NCBI RefSeq assembly: GCF_014205255.1 | Contig: NZ_JACHNE010000001.1 | Coordinates: forward strand, 5,704,001-5,768,000 | DNA from: Streptomyces caelestis | GTDB taxonomy: Bacteria; Actinomycetota; Actinomycetes; Streptomycetales; Streptomycetaceae | DNA length: 64,000 nt | Direction of reading: 5' to 3' | Part shown: piece after piece, positions 15,555-24,317 of the stretch | Numbering within the stretch: position 1 is the stretch's first letter | Layout of the letters: each line of letters begins with the position of its first letter | The notes under the pieces: generated by a model | Told to the model about the DNA's origin: nothing | The model's database searches: none | The model's input: only the letters and a program-made list of their open reading frames with translations | Made by a program: the position numbers and the translations under genes

Positions 15555-16830
15555 CGGTCGCCACCTCCTCCTCGTCCAGATGGAACTCGGTCTCCCGCCA
15601 GTCCTCCGGGAGCATGTGGTCGAGTACGTCGTCCACGGTCACCGCCCCCAGCAGCGAGCCGGCCTCGTCGACCACGGGAGCCGCGACCATGTCGTACGTG
15701 GCGAAGAACCCGGCGATGGCGGGCAGGTTCGCGTCGGGGTCGAGCGGTTGCAGGTCGCTGTCCACGATCGAGCTGACCAGGGTGGGCGGTGGCTCGCGCA
15801 GCAGGCGCTGGAAGTGGACCGTGCCGAGGTATTTTCCGGTCGGTGTCTCGTCGGGTGGCCGGCAGACGTAGACCTGGGCGGCCAGGGCGGGGGAGAGGTC
15901 GCGGTTGCGGACGCGGGCGAGGGCGTCGGCGACGGTGGCGTCCGGGCGCAGCACGATCGGCTCGGTGGTCATCAGACCGCCCGCCGTGCGGTCCTCGTAC
16001 GACATCAGGCGCCGCATGTCGGCCGCGTCGCCGGGCTGCATCAGACTCAGCAGCCGCTCCTGCTCGTCCGTCGGCAGCTCGCCCAGCAGGTCGGCCGCGT
16101 CGTCGGGGTCCATGGCCTCCAGGACGTCCGCGGCGCGCTCCTGCTTCAGCTTGCCGAGGATCTCGATCTGGTCGTCCTCCGGGAGCTCCTCCAGCACGTC
16201 GGCCAGCCGGTCGTCGTCGAGGGCGGCGGCGACCTCGGCGCGGCGCTTGGGGGAGAGGTGGTGCAGGACGTTGGCCAGGTCGGCGGGGCGCAGCTGCTCG
16301 AACGTGGCGAGCAGGCTCTCGGCGCCCTGCCCCTGCTCCTCCAGCGAGAAGCCGGTCACGGCGGTCCACTCGACGGTCAGCGCCTCGCCCTTGGCGCGCC
16401 GGAAGGCACTTCCCTTCCTGCCCTTGCGGACGAAGACCCGGTCGATCTCCCACTCCCGGCGGGCCGGCAGCTGATGCACCGACAGGTCGAGGACGGTGAC
16501 CTCCTCGCCGGTCTCGGTGAGCGTGACGCGCCGGTCCAGCAGCTCCCCGAAGACCAGCCGCTCGGTGGGCCGCTGCTCGAAGCGCCGGACGTTGAGCACG
16601 CCGGTGGTGATGACCTGCCCGGCCTGGATGGCGGTGACCCGGGTCATCGGCAGGAAGATGCGGCGGCGGGTGGCGAGTTCGACGACGAGGCCGAGCAGTC
16701 TCGGCGGTCGCTGCCCCACCCGCAGCATGACGACCAGATCGCGGACACGCCCCACCTGGTCGCCGGCGGGGTCGAAGACGGCGACACCGGAGAGGTGCGA
16801 TACGAAGATCCGGGGGGCGCCCGCTGCCAT
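15544..16830 (-). CDS. Soluble MgtE_N/CBS-pair protein with N-terminal PRC-barrel-like part
   Basis: The ATG at 16830 has AAAAGGAG upstream (the open frame continues further without a ribosome site) and gives 428 residues. Residues 1-150 are beta-rich and resemble PRC-barrel segments (FDPAGDQVGRVRDLVV). Residues 175-290 are helical MgtE_N repeats (EELPEDDQIEILGKLKQE, MDPDDAADLLGELP). Residues 295-415 form two CBS domains (MTTEPIVLRPDATVADAL and LGAVTVDDVLDHML). The C-terminal five-helix channel of true MgtE is absent, so it cannot transport Mg2+ alone. The downstream DUF1003 gene overlaps it by 11 nt and may supply membrane anchoring. Confidence 0.9.
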   Translation of the reverse strand: MAAGAPRIFVSHLSGVAVFDPAGDQVGRVRDLVVMLRVGQRPPRLLGLVVELATRRRIFLPMTRVTAIQAGQVITTGVLNVRRFEQRPTERLVFGELLDRRVTLTETGEEVTVLDLSVHQLPARREWEIDRVFVRKGRKGSAFRRAKGEALTVEWTAVTGFSLEEQGQGAESLLATFEQLRPADLANVLHHLSPKRRAEVAAALDDDRLADVLEELPEDDQIEILGKLKQERAADVLEAMDPDDAADLLGELPTDEQERLLSLMQPGDAADMRRLMSYEDRTAGGLMTTEPIVLRPDATVADALARVRNRDLSPALAAQVYVCRPPDETPTGKYLGTVHFQRLLREPPPTLVSSIVDSDLQPLDPDANLPAIAGFFATYDMVAAPVVDEAGSLLGAVTVDDVLDHMLPEDWRETEFHLDEEEVATDGS

Positions 16831-17043
16831 GGCCGCGGCTCCTTTTCGTGCGGGGTGTTCCGTGGGTCCTGTCTGTGTGCCTGTCTTTTCCGAATTGCCT
16901 GCTCGGGTGGGCTTCAGGCTAGCCCGTCCCGATCGGGGACGCGTCGGCGGGCGGTGCGGACGGACTGGCTCCGAACGGCCCGCACGACCCCGGTACCCTG
17001 CGGTACGCCGTTCAGGTCTCCCGTCAGAGAGGCAGCCCCACCT

Positions 17044-17799
17044 GTGACTCCGATTCGCCAGGGCCGCAACCACAGTGCCGCGCTCGCGAGCGCGATGTGC
17101 GCACTGGCCGTGACCGGAACGGTGCTCACGGGCTGTGCGGAGGATCCGAACGAGGGCACCAACGGGGTCGGCAGACTGCCCGCCGAGAAGATCCAGGCCA
17201 AGACCCGTACGGCCGCCGAGTCCGCCGGGGCGGTCCGGCTGCACGGCAGCGTCGTCAGCGGCGGGCGCACGTACGCGCTCGACATGCGGCTGAAGGACGA
17301 CGGCGGCGAGGGCTCGGTCACCACCAAGGGGGCGACCTTCCGGCTGCTGCGCGTCGGCGAGCAGCTCTTCCTCAAGGCCGACGCGGAGTTCTGGAGTCAT
17401 GGCGCGGGCCAGGGCGGGGAGGGCATGGCGGACGCCGCCGCGGCGTCCAAGCTCGGCGGCAAGTTCGTGAAGGTGCCGCAGGGCGACCCTTCGTACCAGA
17501 AGTTCAGCGGTTTCACGGACAAGGGAGTCCTCCTCGACGGTCTGCTGACCCTGCACGGCAAGCTCGCGACGGAAGGCCACGACGAGCAGGCGGGCATCCG
17601 CACCATCCGCATCTCGGGCGACAAGGGTTCCGGCGGCACCCTGGAGGTGTCCCTGGAGGGCAAGCCGTATCCGCTGCGCCTGGAGCGGGCCGGTGGGGCG
17701 GGTACCCTCACGTTCTCCGCCTGGGGGCAGGGCTTCTCCCTGCGGGAGCCGGAGAAGAACGAGACGGTGGACTACGGAAGGCAGCTGCCGGAGTCGTAG
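17044..17799 (+). CDS. Secreted lipoprotein, LppX/LprG-like fold suspected
   Basis: The GTG at 17044 starts a 251-residue product with a signal peptide ending in the lipobox VLTGC (Cys near residue 31), so it is lipid-anchored outside the membrane. The mature domain begins with a helix containing IQAKTRTAAESAGAVRLHG and continues as long antiparallel strands. A mid-region helix (LLDGLLTLHGKLATEG) follows. That pattern recalls the half-barrel LppX/LprG lipid carriers of actinobacteria; this is a fold-level guess. It lies divergent from the MgtE-like gene across 213 bp and converges on the next gene with 13 nt between stops. Confidence 0.85.
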   Translation: MTPIRQGRNHSAALASAMCALAVTGTVLTGCAEDPNEGTNGVGRLPAEKIQAKTRTAAESAGAVRLHGSVVSGGRTYALDMRLKDDGGEGSVTTKGATFRLLRVGEQLFLKADAEFWSHGAGQGGEGMADAAAASKLGGKFVKVPQGDPSYQKFSGFTDKGVLLDGLLTLHGKLATEGHDEQAGIRTIRISGDKGSGGTLEVSLEGKPYPLRLERAGGAGTLTFSAWGQGFSLREPEKNETVDYGRQLPES

Positions 17800-17812
17800 G
17801 ACGTGCAGCCCC

Positions 17813-18325
17813 TCAGGCGCGTTTGCGCTTCTTCAGCAGCAGGCGGGGCAGGCCCGCCGGAATCGGCCGGCGGGTGATCGCCGGGGTCGGCAGCGGTGGC
17901 TCGGACAGGGAGTCGTCGGGCAGCGGTGCCGTCGCCCCGGTCGGCTCCAGGCGCAGCACCCGGCACTCGCGGGCCCAGCGCTCGGTCATGGCCTCGGCGT
18001 CGGGCGCGTTCAGCCGTTTGCCCTTGAGCTCGGCGACCGCCGCGTCCCACGCCTCGGAGCCCGGTGCGAGCTGGGTGACCCGGGCCGTCCAGGAGACCAG
18101 CCGGCCCCCCTTGTCCTTGCTGCGGACCGTCACCCGGGCCTCGGTCCCGTCGGCCAGGCCCGGCAGCGGCTGCTCGCCGGGCCCGTCGCCGACCAGGCAC
18201 GCGGCACCCTCGTGCCACACGTGCCACAGCGCACGCGCCGGGCCGTCGGGGCCCTGGACCCAGACGAGGCCGGACTTCTTCGTGGCCTCCTCGACGAGGG
18301 CCTGGCCGAGCAGCTCGCTTGTCAT
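17813..18325 (-). CDS. Unknown protein, possible FMN-binding split barrel
   Basis: The 170-residue product (ATG at 18325) has no signal peptide. The segment RALWHVWHEGAACLVGDG, followed by GTEARVTVRSKDKGGRLVSW, looks like the first strands of a pyridoxamine 5'-phosphate oxidase-type split barrel. Flavin-binding residues cannot be confirmed by eye. The C-terminus is Pro-rich and ends in a basic KKRKRA tail. The gene lies 23 nt downstream of corA on the same strand and is probably co-transcribed. Confidence 0.8.
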   Translation of the reverse strand: MTSELLGQALVEEATKKSGLVWVQGPDGPARALWHVWHEGAACLVGDGPGEQPLPGLADGTEARVTVRSKDKGGRLVSWTARVTQLAPGSEAWDAAVAELKGKRLNAPDAEAMTERWARECRVLRLEPTGATAPLPDDSLSEPPLPTPAITRRPIPAGLPRLLLKKRKRA

Positions 18326-18348
18326 GGCCCCCAGCCTATCCACGCCGT

Positions 18349-19464
18349 TCACAGCCACCCGTTCCGCTTCAGGGTGCGGTGGATGCCCAGACAGATGACC
18401 ACCGTGATGCCCATGATCACCGGGTAGCCGTACCGCCAGTGCAGCTCCGGCATGTGGTCGAAGTTCATGCCGTACACCCCGCACACCATCGTCGGCACGG
18501 CGATGATCGCGGCCCATGAGGTGATCTTGCGCATGTCCTCGTTCTGCGCCACGGACGCCTGCGCGAGGTTGGCCTGGAGGATGGAGTTGAGCAGTTCGTC
18601 GAAGCCGAGCACCTGCTCCTGCACGCGGGCCAGGTGGTCGGCGACGTCGCGGAAGTACTTCTGGATGTCCGGGTCGATCAGCCGCATCGGCCGCTCGCTC
18701 AGCAGCTGCATGGGCCGCAGCAGCGGCGACACGGCCCGCTTGAACTCCAGTACCTCGCGCTTGAGTTGGTAGATCCGGCCGGCGTCCGAGCCGCGCGGGG
18801 AGCCCTTGCGCCCCGGGGAGAACACCTCGGTCTCGACCTCGTCGATGTCGTCCTGCACGGCGTCGGCGACCGCGATGTAGCCGTCGACGACGTGGTCGGC
18901 GATGGCGTGAAGCACGGCCGAGGGGCCTTTGGACAGCAACTCGGGGTCGTCCTGGAGACGGTGCCTGAGGGCCCGCAGGGAGCCCTGTCCGCCGTGCCGG
19001 ACGGTGATGAAGAAGTCCCGGCCGGTGAAGCACATGACCTCGCCGGTCTCGACGACCTCGCTGTTGGCGTCGAACTGGTCGTGCTCCACGTAGTGGATGG
19101 TCTTGAACACCGTGAAGAGGGAGTCGTCGTAGCGCTCCAGCTTGGGCCGCTGGTGGGCCTGGACGGCGTCCTCCACGGCCAGCGGGTGCAGCCCGAACTC
19201 ACCGGCGATGCCGGAGAATTCGGCCTCGGTCGGCTCGTGCAGGCCGATCCACACGAAGCCGCCGTCGCGGCGCGCCAGGCGCACCGCCTCGTGCGGGGTC
19301 AGCGGGGTCTCGGTCTCGATGCGGCGGCCGTCCCGGTAGACGGCGCAGTCGACGACGGCGGAGGACGTCGCGGGGCTGCGGGTCGCGTCATACGTCGCAC
19401 CGTCCTTGCGCAGCGACACGCGGGACGGACGGACGACGGCGCGCAGGTCGCGGATCATCGACAT
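18349..19464 (-). CDS. corA: CorA-family magnesium/cobalt transporter
   Basis: The 371-residue protein (ATG at 19464, AAGGAG 7 nt upstream) has a large soluble alpha/beta N-terminal domain (FVWIGLHEPTEAEFSGIAGE) and a long stalk helix. Two C-terminal transmembrane helices carry the YGMNF selectivity motif and end in a basic KRNGWL tail. It forms a pentameric Mg2+ channel in the inner membrane. The 5' region up to the next gene is 460 bp and can fold, so leader-level control is possible. The downstream unknown gene follows at 23 nt. Confidence 0.93.
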   Translation of the reverse strand: MSMIRDLRAVVRPSRVSLRKDGATYDATRSPATSSAVVDCAVYRDGRRIETETPLTPHEAVRLARRDGGFVWIGLHEPTEAEFSGIAGEFGLHPLAVEDAVQAHQRPKLERYDDSLFTVFKTIHYVEHDQFDANSEVVETGEVMCFTGRDFFITVRHGGQGSLRALRHRLQDDPELLSKGPSAVLHAIADHVVDGYIAVADAVQDDIDEVETEVFSPGRKGSPRGSDAGRIYQLKREVLEFKRAVSPLLRPMQLLSERPMRLIDPDIQKYFRDVADHLARVQEQVLGFDELLNSILQANLAQASVAQNEDMRKITSWAAIIAVPTMVCGVYGMNFDHMPELHWRYGYPVIMGITVVICLGIHRTLKRNGWL

Positions 19465-19924
19465 GGCGGGCTCCTTCGCGACAGGCAACGAAAGGCGCCG
19501 GACCCGACAGGTGGAACTACCCGGAATGAGGACGTTGGGACCGATGGTGTTTGGCACGTCCACAAAGCGGGGAGCACCGCACCGTCGCGGTGGCGAGTCT
19601 CGTTACTGATTCAGCTTCTGAGGCAGATCAGGCAAAGCGAAACGAAGCGCTCTTCCGCGGTGAGGCGAGTGCGAGAGGTGGCGACCAGCCAGAGCCAGAA
19701 CAGCTACGTCAGCGGCGGGAAGAGCGTGGTGCTACTGCACGGTCGACTTCGGTCCATTGCAGTCCCACCTCCTCCGGCCGGTCCCTCGTAAGGGAGTTCC
19801 TTCGGCGTCGGGGCTTGATCGCGACGCTTCTGCGTGCTGCCCCGAACCACCGGGCAAGAGTATCAGTCGCCCGACGTGTCAAGGCGCTTGTTTGCCCGCT
19901 ACTGACGAGTTCTATGCTCGCCGC
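19465..19924. other. 460-bp gene-free region: structured leader of corA and divergent promoters
   Basis: No protein frame is convincing. On the minus strand a TACTCT hexamer (19857-19862) could start a corA leader of about 390 nt. The region contains an inverted repeat CGCTCTTCC/GGAAGAGCG (19648-19656 and 19718-19726) enclosing 61 nt, a CACCG/CGGTG hairpin near 19580-19592 and a CCCT/AGGG hairpin near 19784-19795. On the plus strand, TATGCT (19913-19918) lies 6 nt before the ATG of the SUFU gene, a leaderless promoter. The order of conserved M-box riboswitch words was looked for and not found. Confidence 0.4.
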
Positions 19925-20509
19925 ATGGCACAAGTTCTTCCTCTGGTCGAAGCCCGGTTGCTCACGGCGCTGGGCGAACCGGACGCGCGCGCTGCGGTCA
20001 CCTTCCTGGGTACGGACCGCATCGAGGTGCTCCGCTTCCAGGAGGGGGACGTCGTCCGCTACGCCACGCTCGGCATGTCCGCGCACCCCATGGCGGACCC
20101 CACGGCGGTGGTCGCCGACCCGGTCAAGGGTCCGCGTGCCGAGCTGGTCCTCTCGGTGCGTGCCGGGCTGGCCGACACCGACAAGGTGCTCCGCCCGCTC
20201 GCCGTGCTCGCCGCGTCTCCGCAGGTGGAGGGCCTGGTCGTGGCTCCGGGAGCCTCCCTCGACGTCGGCGAACCGCTGTGGCCCGGCGCCCCCTTCACCT
20301 CGGTCCTGGTCGCCGAGCCGGGCGGCCTGGTGGAGGACCTGGAGCTCGACGAGCCCCTCGATCCCGTGCGGTTCCTGCCGCTGCTGCCGATGACCCCGAA
20401 CGAGGCCGCCTGGAAGCGCGTGCACGGCGCCCAGGCGCTTCAGGAGCGGTGGCTGAACCAGGGGACGGACCTCCGGGATCCGTCCCGGAAGTCCGTCCCG
20501 CTGGAGTGA
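19925..20509 (+). CDS. Suppressor-of-fused (SUFU) domain protein
   Basis: The 194-residue cytoplasmic protein (leaderless ATG at 19925) has SUFU-like features: VLRFQEGDVVRYATLGMSAHPM near the middle and a C-terminal FLPLLPMTPNEAAWKRVHGAQAL, the 'LLP(M/L)...E..w....G...L' signature. The family is best known from animal Hedgehog signalling, but bacterial members occur widely, often in toxin-immunity contexts. No toxin gene is adjacent here. An immunity or adaptor role is only a possibility. Confidence 0.88.
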   Translation: MAQVLPLVEARLLTALGEPDARAAVTFLGTDRIEVLRFQEGDVVRYATLGMSAHPMADPTAVVADPVKGPRAELVLSVRAGLADTDKVLRPLAVLAASPQVEGLVVAPGASLDVGEPLWPGAPFTSVLVAEPGGLVEDLELDEPLDPVRFLPLLPMTPNEAAWKRVHGAQALQERWLNQGTDLRDPSRKSVPLE

Positions 20510-20539
20510 GGAAGCTCACCAACCACCGGCCGTGAGGCC

Positions 20540-21763
20540 TCAGTTGGCGAAGACGGTGACACCGTCCTCGGCCGCGTGCCTCGTCTCCGGTTGCTCGGCC
20601 TCGCCCGTGAGTGCCTTCCGCCGTACGACGACCACCAGCGCGCCCACGACCGCGGTGACCGCCGCCACCACGAACGGGATGTGGAGGTCGGTCCACTCCT
20701 CGATCTTCGGCGCGAAGTACGGGGCGGCCGCCGCCGCGAACCAGCGCACGAAGTTGTAGCCCGCGCTCGCCACCGGCCGGGGCGCGTCCGAGATGCCGAG
20801 GGCCAGCTCGGTGTAGACGGTGTTGTTCACGCCGATGAAGGCGCCGGACAGGATCGTGCAGACCACGGCGGTCGTGTGGTCGCCGTAACCGAGCACGAGC
20901 ACGTCGGCCGCGAGCAGCACCAGCGAACCGCCGAGCACCTTCAGCGAGCCGAACCGCTTCTGCAGTCGCGGCGCCACGATCACCGAGAAGACGGCGAGCA
21001 GCACGCCCCAGGCGAAGAACACCGCCCCCGACCGGTACGGGCTCATGTTCAGCACGAACGGGGTGAAGGCCAGCACGGTGAAGAACGTGTAGTTGTAGAA
21101 GAACGCCGAGGCCGCCGCCGAGGCGAGGCCGCCGTGGCCCAGCGCCTTGACCGGGTCCAGGAGCGAGGTCTTGCGGGCCGGCTTCGGCTGCTCCTTCAGG
21201 AACACGGCGATGCACAGGAAGCCGACCGCCATCAGGAACGCCGTGCCGAAGAACGGGTAGCGCCAGCTGGCGTCCCCGAGCAAGGCGCCCAGCAGCGGAC
21301 CGCACGCCATGCCGAGGCCGAGGGCCGACTCGTACAGCAGGATCGCCGCCGCGCTCCCGCCGGCCGCCGCGCCGACGATGACCGCGAGGGCCGTCGAGAC
21401 GAACAGCGCGTTGCCGAGGCCCCAGCCGGCCCGGAATCCGACCAGTTCCCCGACGGACCCGGAGGTGCCCGCGAGCCCGGCGAACACCACGACGAACGCG
21501 AGGCCGAGCAGCAGTGTCTTCCGGCCACCGATCCGGCTGGAGACGAACCCGGTCACCAGCATCGCGACGGCGGTGATGAGGAAGTACGACGTGAAGAGCA
21601 AGGAGACCTGGCTCGCCGTGGCGTGCAGGCCCTGGGCGATGGACGGCAGGATCGGGTCGACGAGTCCGATGCCCATGAAGGCGACGACCGACGCCCCGGC
21701 GGTCGCCCACACGGACCTGGGCTGCTTGAGGAGGCCGCCCGCTCCGGCGTCGAAGGGGTCCAT
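20540..21763 (-). CDS. Major facilitator superfamily exporter
   Basis: The 407-residue protein has 12 predicted hydrophobic helices in two halves. MFS motif A-like loop sequences are visible (GFVSSRIGGRKTLLLGLAF after TM2) and a KALTGEAEQ tail is cytoplasmic. The N-terminal VDPILPSIAQGLHATASQVS is typical of drug-efflux (DHA1-type) members. The substrate is unknown. Control by a MarR-type repressor is suggested by the AT-rich inverted repeat at 21811-21827 upstream. GGGAAAGGGAG lies before the ATG. Confidence 0.9.
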   Translation of the reverse strand: MDPFDAGAGGLLKQPRSVWATAGASVVAFMGIGLVDPILPSIAQGLHATASQVSLLFTSYFLITAVAMLVTGFVSSRIGGRKTLLLGLAFVVVFAGLAGTSGSVGELVGFRAGWGLGNALFVSTALAVIVGAAAGGSAAAILLYESALGLGMACGPLLGALLGDASWRYPFFGTAFLMAVGFLCIAVFLKEQPKPARKTSLLDPVKALGHGGLASAAASAFFYNYTFFTVLAFTPFVLNMSPYRSGAVFFAWGVLLAVFSVIVAPRLQKRFGSLKVLGGSLVLLAADVLVLGYGDHTTAVVCTILSGAFIGVNNTVYTELALGISDAPRPVASAGYNFVRWFAAAAAPYFAPKIEEWTDLHIPFVVAAVTAVVGALVVVVRRKALTGEAEQPETRHAAEDGVTVFAN

Positions 21764-21810
21764 GGTTGCTCCCTTTCCCGATCGGAAGTAGTTGGTATAT
21801 GCACATGCTA

Positions 21811-21827
21811 AATTAGCTAGTCTAATT
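21811..21827. promoter_or_regulatory. AT-rich inverted repeat, MarR-like operator of the MFS gene
   Basis: Arms AATTAG and CTAATT flank CTAGT. The site is embedded in about 45 bp of unusually AT-rich DNA between the divergent MFS and DUF6758 genes. The TTAG-N5-CTAA layout is typical of MarR-family operators. No MarR gene is adjacent. Confidence 0.55.
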
Positions 21828-21921
21828 AATGCAAACTACATCTAGTGTGGGAGTGAAGGGTTCCGTCCGGTTGGGTGATCGTCCTTGACGTGGCGGGGCC
21901 GGGGTAGGACCGTGGGGCCCT

Positions 21922-22563
21922 ATGAGGGGCGAACCCAGTTGCCCGAAGTGCGGTGGCCGGGTCAGGGCTCCCGGCCTCTTCTCCGACTCGTGGCAGTGCG
22001 ATGTGCACGGCACCGTCCATCCGGTGCAGCCCGTGATACCGCCCGGCGTCGACGCCCTCAACGTGGTGGTGCACCGCACCCGCGTGCCGGTGTGGATGCC
22101 CTGGCCGCTGCCGGTCGGCTGGCTGTTCACCGGCGTGGCCTGCGCGGGGGACGACCGCACGGGTGGCCGCGCCACGGCCGTGGCCTGTACGGGGCCCGGG
22201 CCGCTCGGCGGGATGGGTGAGCTGATCCTGGTGGCGGAGGAGCTCGGCGTCGGACTCGGTGCGCGGTATGCGGGCATGGAGGGTCCGGATCCGGGGCCGT
22301 ACATGGACGTCGGGAAGCCGGCTCAGGCGAAGGTGCTGGCCGCGGGGCGCCCCACCCCGTTGTGGCATGTGTCCGGGGCGCCGGATGATCGGGCGGTTTT
22401 CGCTGGTGAGGCGCTCGGGATGTGGCTGTGGGCGGTCGTGTGGCCGGAGCAGTCGGGGTTGTTGATGTACGACGAGCTGGTGCTGGCGGATCTGCGGGAG
22501 GCCGGGGCCGAGGTGGAGTTGGTGCCTTGTGGGGCCCTGTCGCCGCGACTGCTTCAGCCGTAG
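21922..22563 (+). CDS. DUF6758-type protein with N-terminal zinc ribbon
   Basis: The 213-residue protein opens with SCPKCGGRVRAPGLFSDSWQC, a Cys-x2-Cys plus later Cys/His zinc-ribbon arrangement. A well-conserved core follows (VWMPWPLPVGWLFTGVACAGDD, GELILVAEELGVGLGARYAG). The C-terminal half contains WHVSGAPDDRAVFAGEALG and a hydrophobic Trp-rich strand. The family appears limited to actinobacteria and has no known function. It is followed after 187 bp by the PHP-domain gene. Confidence 0.85.
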   Translation: MRGEPSCPKCGGRVRAPGLFSDSWQCDVHGTVHPVQPVIPPGVDALNVVVHRTRVPVWMPWPLPVGWLFTGVACAGDDRTGGRATAVACTGPGPLGGMGELILVAEELGVGLGARYAGMEGPDPGPYMDVGKPAQAKVLAAGRPTPLWHVSGAPDDRAVFAGEALGMWLWAVVWPEQSGLLMYDELVLADLREAGAEVELVPCGALSPRLLQP

Positions 22564-22701
22564 CGCACAGGGGGAGGGGATTCGGGTGCGCGGACGGCTG
22601 CGGGGGTCTGTGGCTTGCCGCGCGGTTCCCCGCCGCTTCAGGGCGTTGCTGTAGGGGGTGCTTCCTGGGTTCGGGTGTGACAGGAGTCGGTGAAAATCCG
22701 G

Positions 22702-22723
22702 TTATCCTTGAGCAGCCCTGCTC
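22702..22723 (+). promoter_or_regulatory. Promoter of the PHP-domain gene with inverted repeat at the start site
   Basis: A TATCCT -10 hexamer at 22702-22707 is followed by a perfect inverted repeat GAGCAG-CC-CTGCTC (22710-22723) at the expected transcription start. It could be an operator or a 5' hairpin. Confidence 0.4.
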
Positions 22724-22750
22724 ATCTCGTCCGTGTCTGGAGTCCGCGTC

Positions 22751-23608
22751 GTGCGTATCGATCTGCACACCCACTCCACCGCTTCCGACGGTACGGACGC
22801 TCCCGCCGAGCTGGTGCGCAAGGCCGCCGCGGTCGGGCTGGACGTCGTCGCGCTGACCGATCACGACACCACCCGTGGCCACGCCGAGGCGATCGCCGCG
22901 CTGCCCGAGGGGCTCACACTGGTCACCGGAGCCGAGCTCTCCTGCCGGCTCGACGGCATCAGCATGCACATGCTGGCCTACCTCTTCGACGCCGAGGAGC
23001 CCGCGCTGCTCGCCGAGCGCGAGCTGGTCCGGGACGACCGGGTGCCCAGGGCGCAGGGCATGATCGCCAAGCTGCGGGAGCTCGGCGTGCCCGTGACCTG
23101 GGAGCAGGTGGCGCGGATCGCCGGTGACGGGTCCGTCGGGCGTCCGCACGTGGCGACCGCGCTCGTCGAGCTGGGCGTGGTGCCGACCGTCAGCGACGCC
23201 TTCACCCAGGACTGGCTGGCCGACGGCGGCCGGGCCTTCGTGGAGAAGCACGAGACCGACCCGTTCGAGGCGATCCGGCTGATCAAGGGCGCGGGCGGGG
23301 TCGCGGTGTTCGCCCACCCCGGGGCGAGCAAGCGGGGGCGTACGGTGCCGGAGGCCGCGATCGCCGAGATGGCCGCGGCCGGGCTGGACGGCGTCGAGGT
23401 CGACCACATGGACCACGACGCGGAGACGCGTGCGCGGCTGCGGGGGCTGGCGAAGGAGCTGGGACTCCTGATGACCGGGTCCAGCGACTATCACGGCAGC
23501 CGGAAGACGTGTGTGCTCGGGGAGTACACGACGGATCCCGAGGTGTACGGGGAGATCACGCGGCGGGCCTTCGGGGCGTTCCCCGTGCCGGGGGCCGGCG
23601 GGGTCTGA
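22751..23608 (+). CDS. PHP-domain phosphoesterase (TrpH/YciV-like)
   Basis: The 285-residue protein from the GTG at 22751 (TGGAG 8 nt upstream; another GTG at 22733) has the four PHP motifs: RIDLHTHSTASDG, LTDHDTTRG, a central Glu/His segment (FAHPGASKRG) and the C-terminal GSSDYHGSRK. Those histidines and acids bind three metals. E. coli TrpH/RNase AM relatives hydrolyse 3',5'-nucleoside bisphosphates and trim RNA 5' ends. A role in nucleotide bisphosphate or RNA turnover is therefore likely; the exact substrate is not shown by sequence. Confidence 0.92.
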   Translation: MRIDLHTHSTASDGTDAPAELVRKAAAVGLDVVALTDHDTTRGHAEAIAALPEGLTLVTGAELSCRLDGISMHMLAYLFDAEEPALLAERELVRDDRVPRAQGMIAKLRELGVPVTWEQVARIAGDGSVGRPHVATALVELGVVPTVSDAFTQDWLADGGRAFVEKHETDPFEAIRLIKGAGGVAVFAHPGASKRGRTVPEAAIAEMAAAGLDGVEVDHMDHDAETRARLRGLAKELGLLMTGSSDYHGSRKTCVLGEYTTDPEVYGEITRRAFGAFPVPGAGGV

Positions 23609-23711
23609 GATCTCTCTCCTGTAGGCCCGTTCTCAGGCACCCGGCGTTACCGGCTGCAAACAGGTCCATGCCTGCCGCGCTCTTCCACCAACCCGCAAGG
23701 CCATCACGCAC

Positions 23712-24317
23712 ATGTTCGACCTCGCCGTTTTCGGCTCCCTGTTCCTGACCCTCTTCGTCATCATGGATCCCCCCGGGATCACACCGATCTTCCTCGCGCT
23801 CACCGCCGGACGGCCCGCCAAGGTGCAGAAACGGATGGCCTTCCAGGCCGTCTGTGTCGCCGGTGGCGTGATCACCGTGTTCGGGCTGCTAGGGCATCAG
23901 ATCCTGAACTACCTGCACGTCTCCGTGCCCGCGCTGATGATCGCGGGTGGGCTGCTGCTTCTGCTGATCGCGCTCGACCTGCTGACCGGCAAGACGGACG
24001 AGCCGAAGCAGACCAAGGACGTCAACGTCGCTCTCGTGCCGCTGGGCATGCCGCTGCTGGCCGGGCCGGGGGCGATCGTGTCGGTCATCCTCGCCGTGCA
24101 GAAAGCCCACACTGTCGCCACGCAGATCTCCGTGTGGACGGCGATCCTCGCCATCCATGTCGTGCTGTGGCTGGTGATGCGCTACTCGCTGGTGATCATC
24201 CGGATCATCAAGGACGGCGGTGTGGTCCTGGTGACGCGGCTCGCGGGCATGATGCTGTCCGCGATCGCCGTGCAGCAGATCATCAACGGGGTCACGCAGG
24301 TGATCCAGGGCAGCTGA
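23712..24317 (+). CDS. MarC-family (UPF0056) integral membrane protein
   Basis: The 201-residue protein has about six transmembrane helices and the family motif FVIMDPPGITPIFLALT in the first helix pair, with PLLAGPGAIVSVIL in the second half. An internal symmetry is apparent (the PPG...P and AGPG...S loops). The family was once linked to multiple antibiotic resistance, but the function is unknown. No ribosome site is obvious near the ATG. Confidence 0.92.
   Translation: MFDLAVFGSLFLTLFVIMDPPGITPIFLALTAGRPAKVQKRMAFQAVCVAGGVITVFGLLGHQILNYLHVSVPALMIAGGLLLLLIALDLLTGKTDEPKQTKDVNVALVPLGMPLLAGPGAIVSVILAVQKAHTVATQISVWTAILAIHVVLWLVMRYSLVIIRIIKDGGVVLVTRLAGMMLSAIAVQQIINGVTQVIQGS

Noticed and set aside
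19465..19924. M-box (ykoK) Mg2+ riboswitch upstream of corA
   Set aside because: The conserved word order (GGTGAGGCTCC, then GCTGCCGCCC and GACGCCA-type) was not found on either strand.
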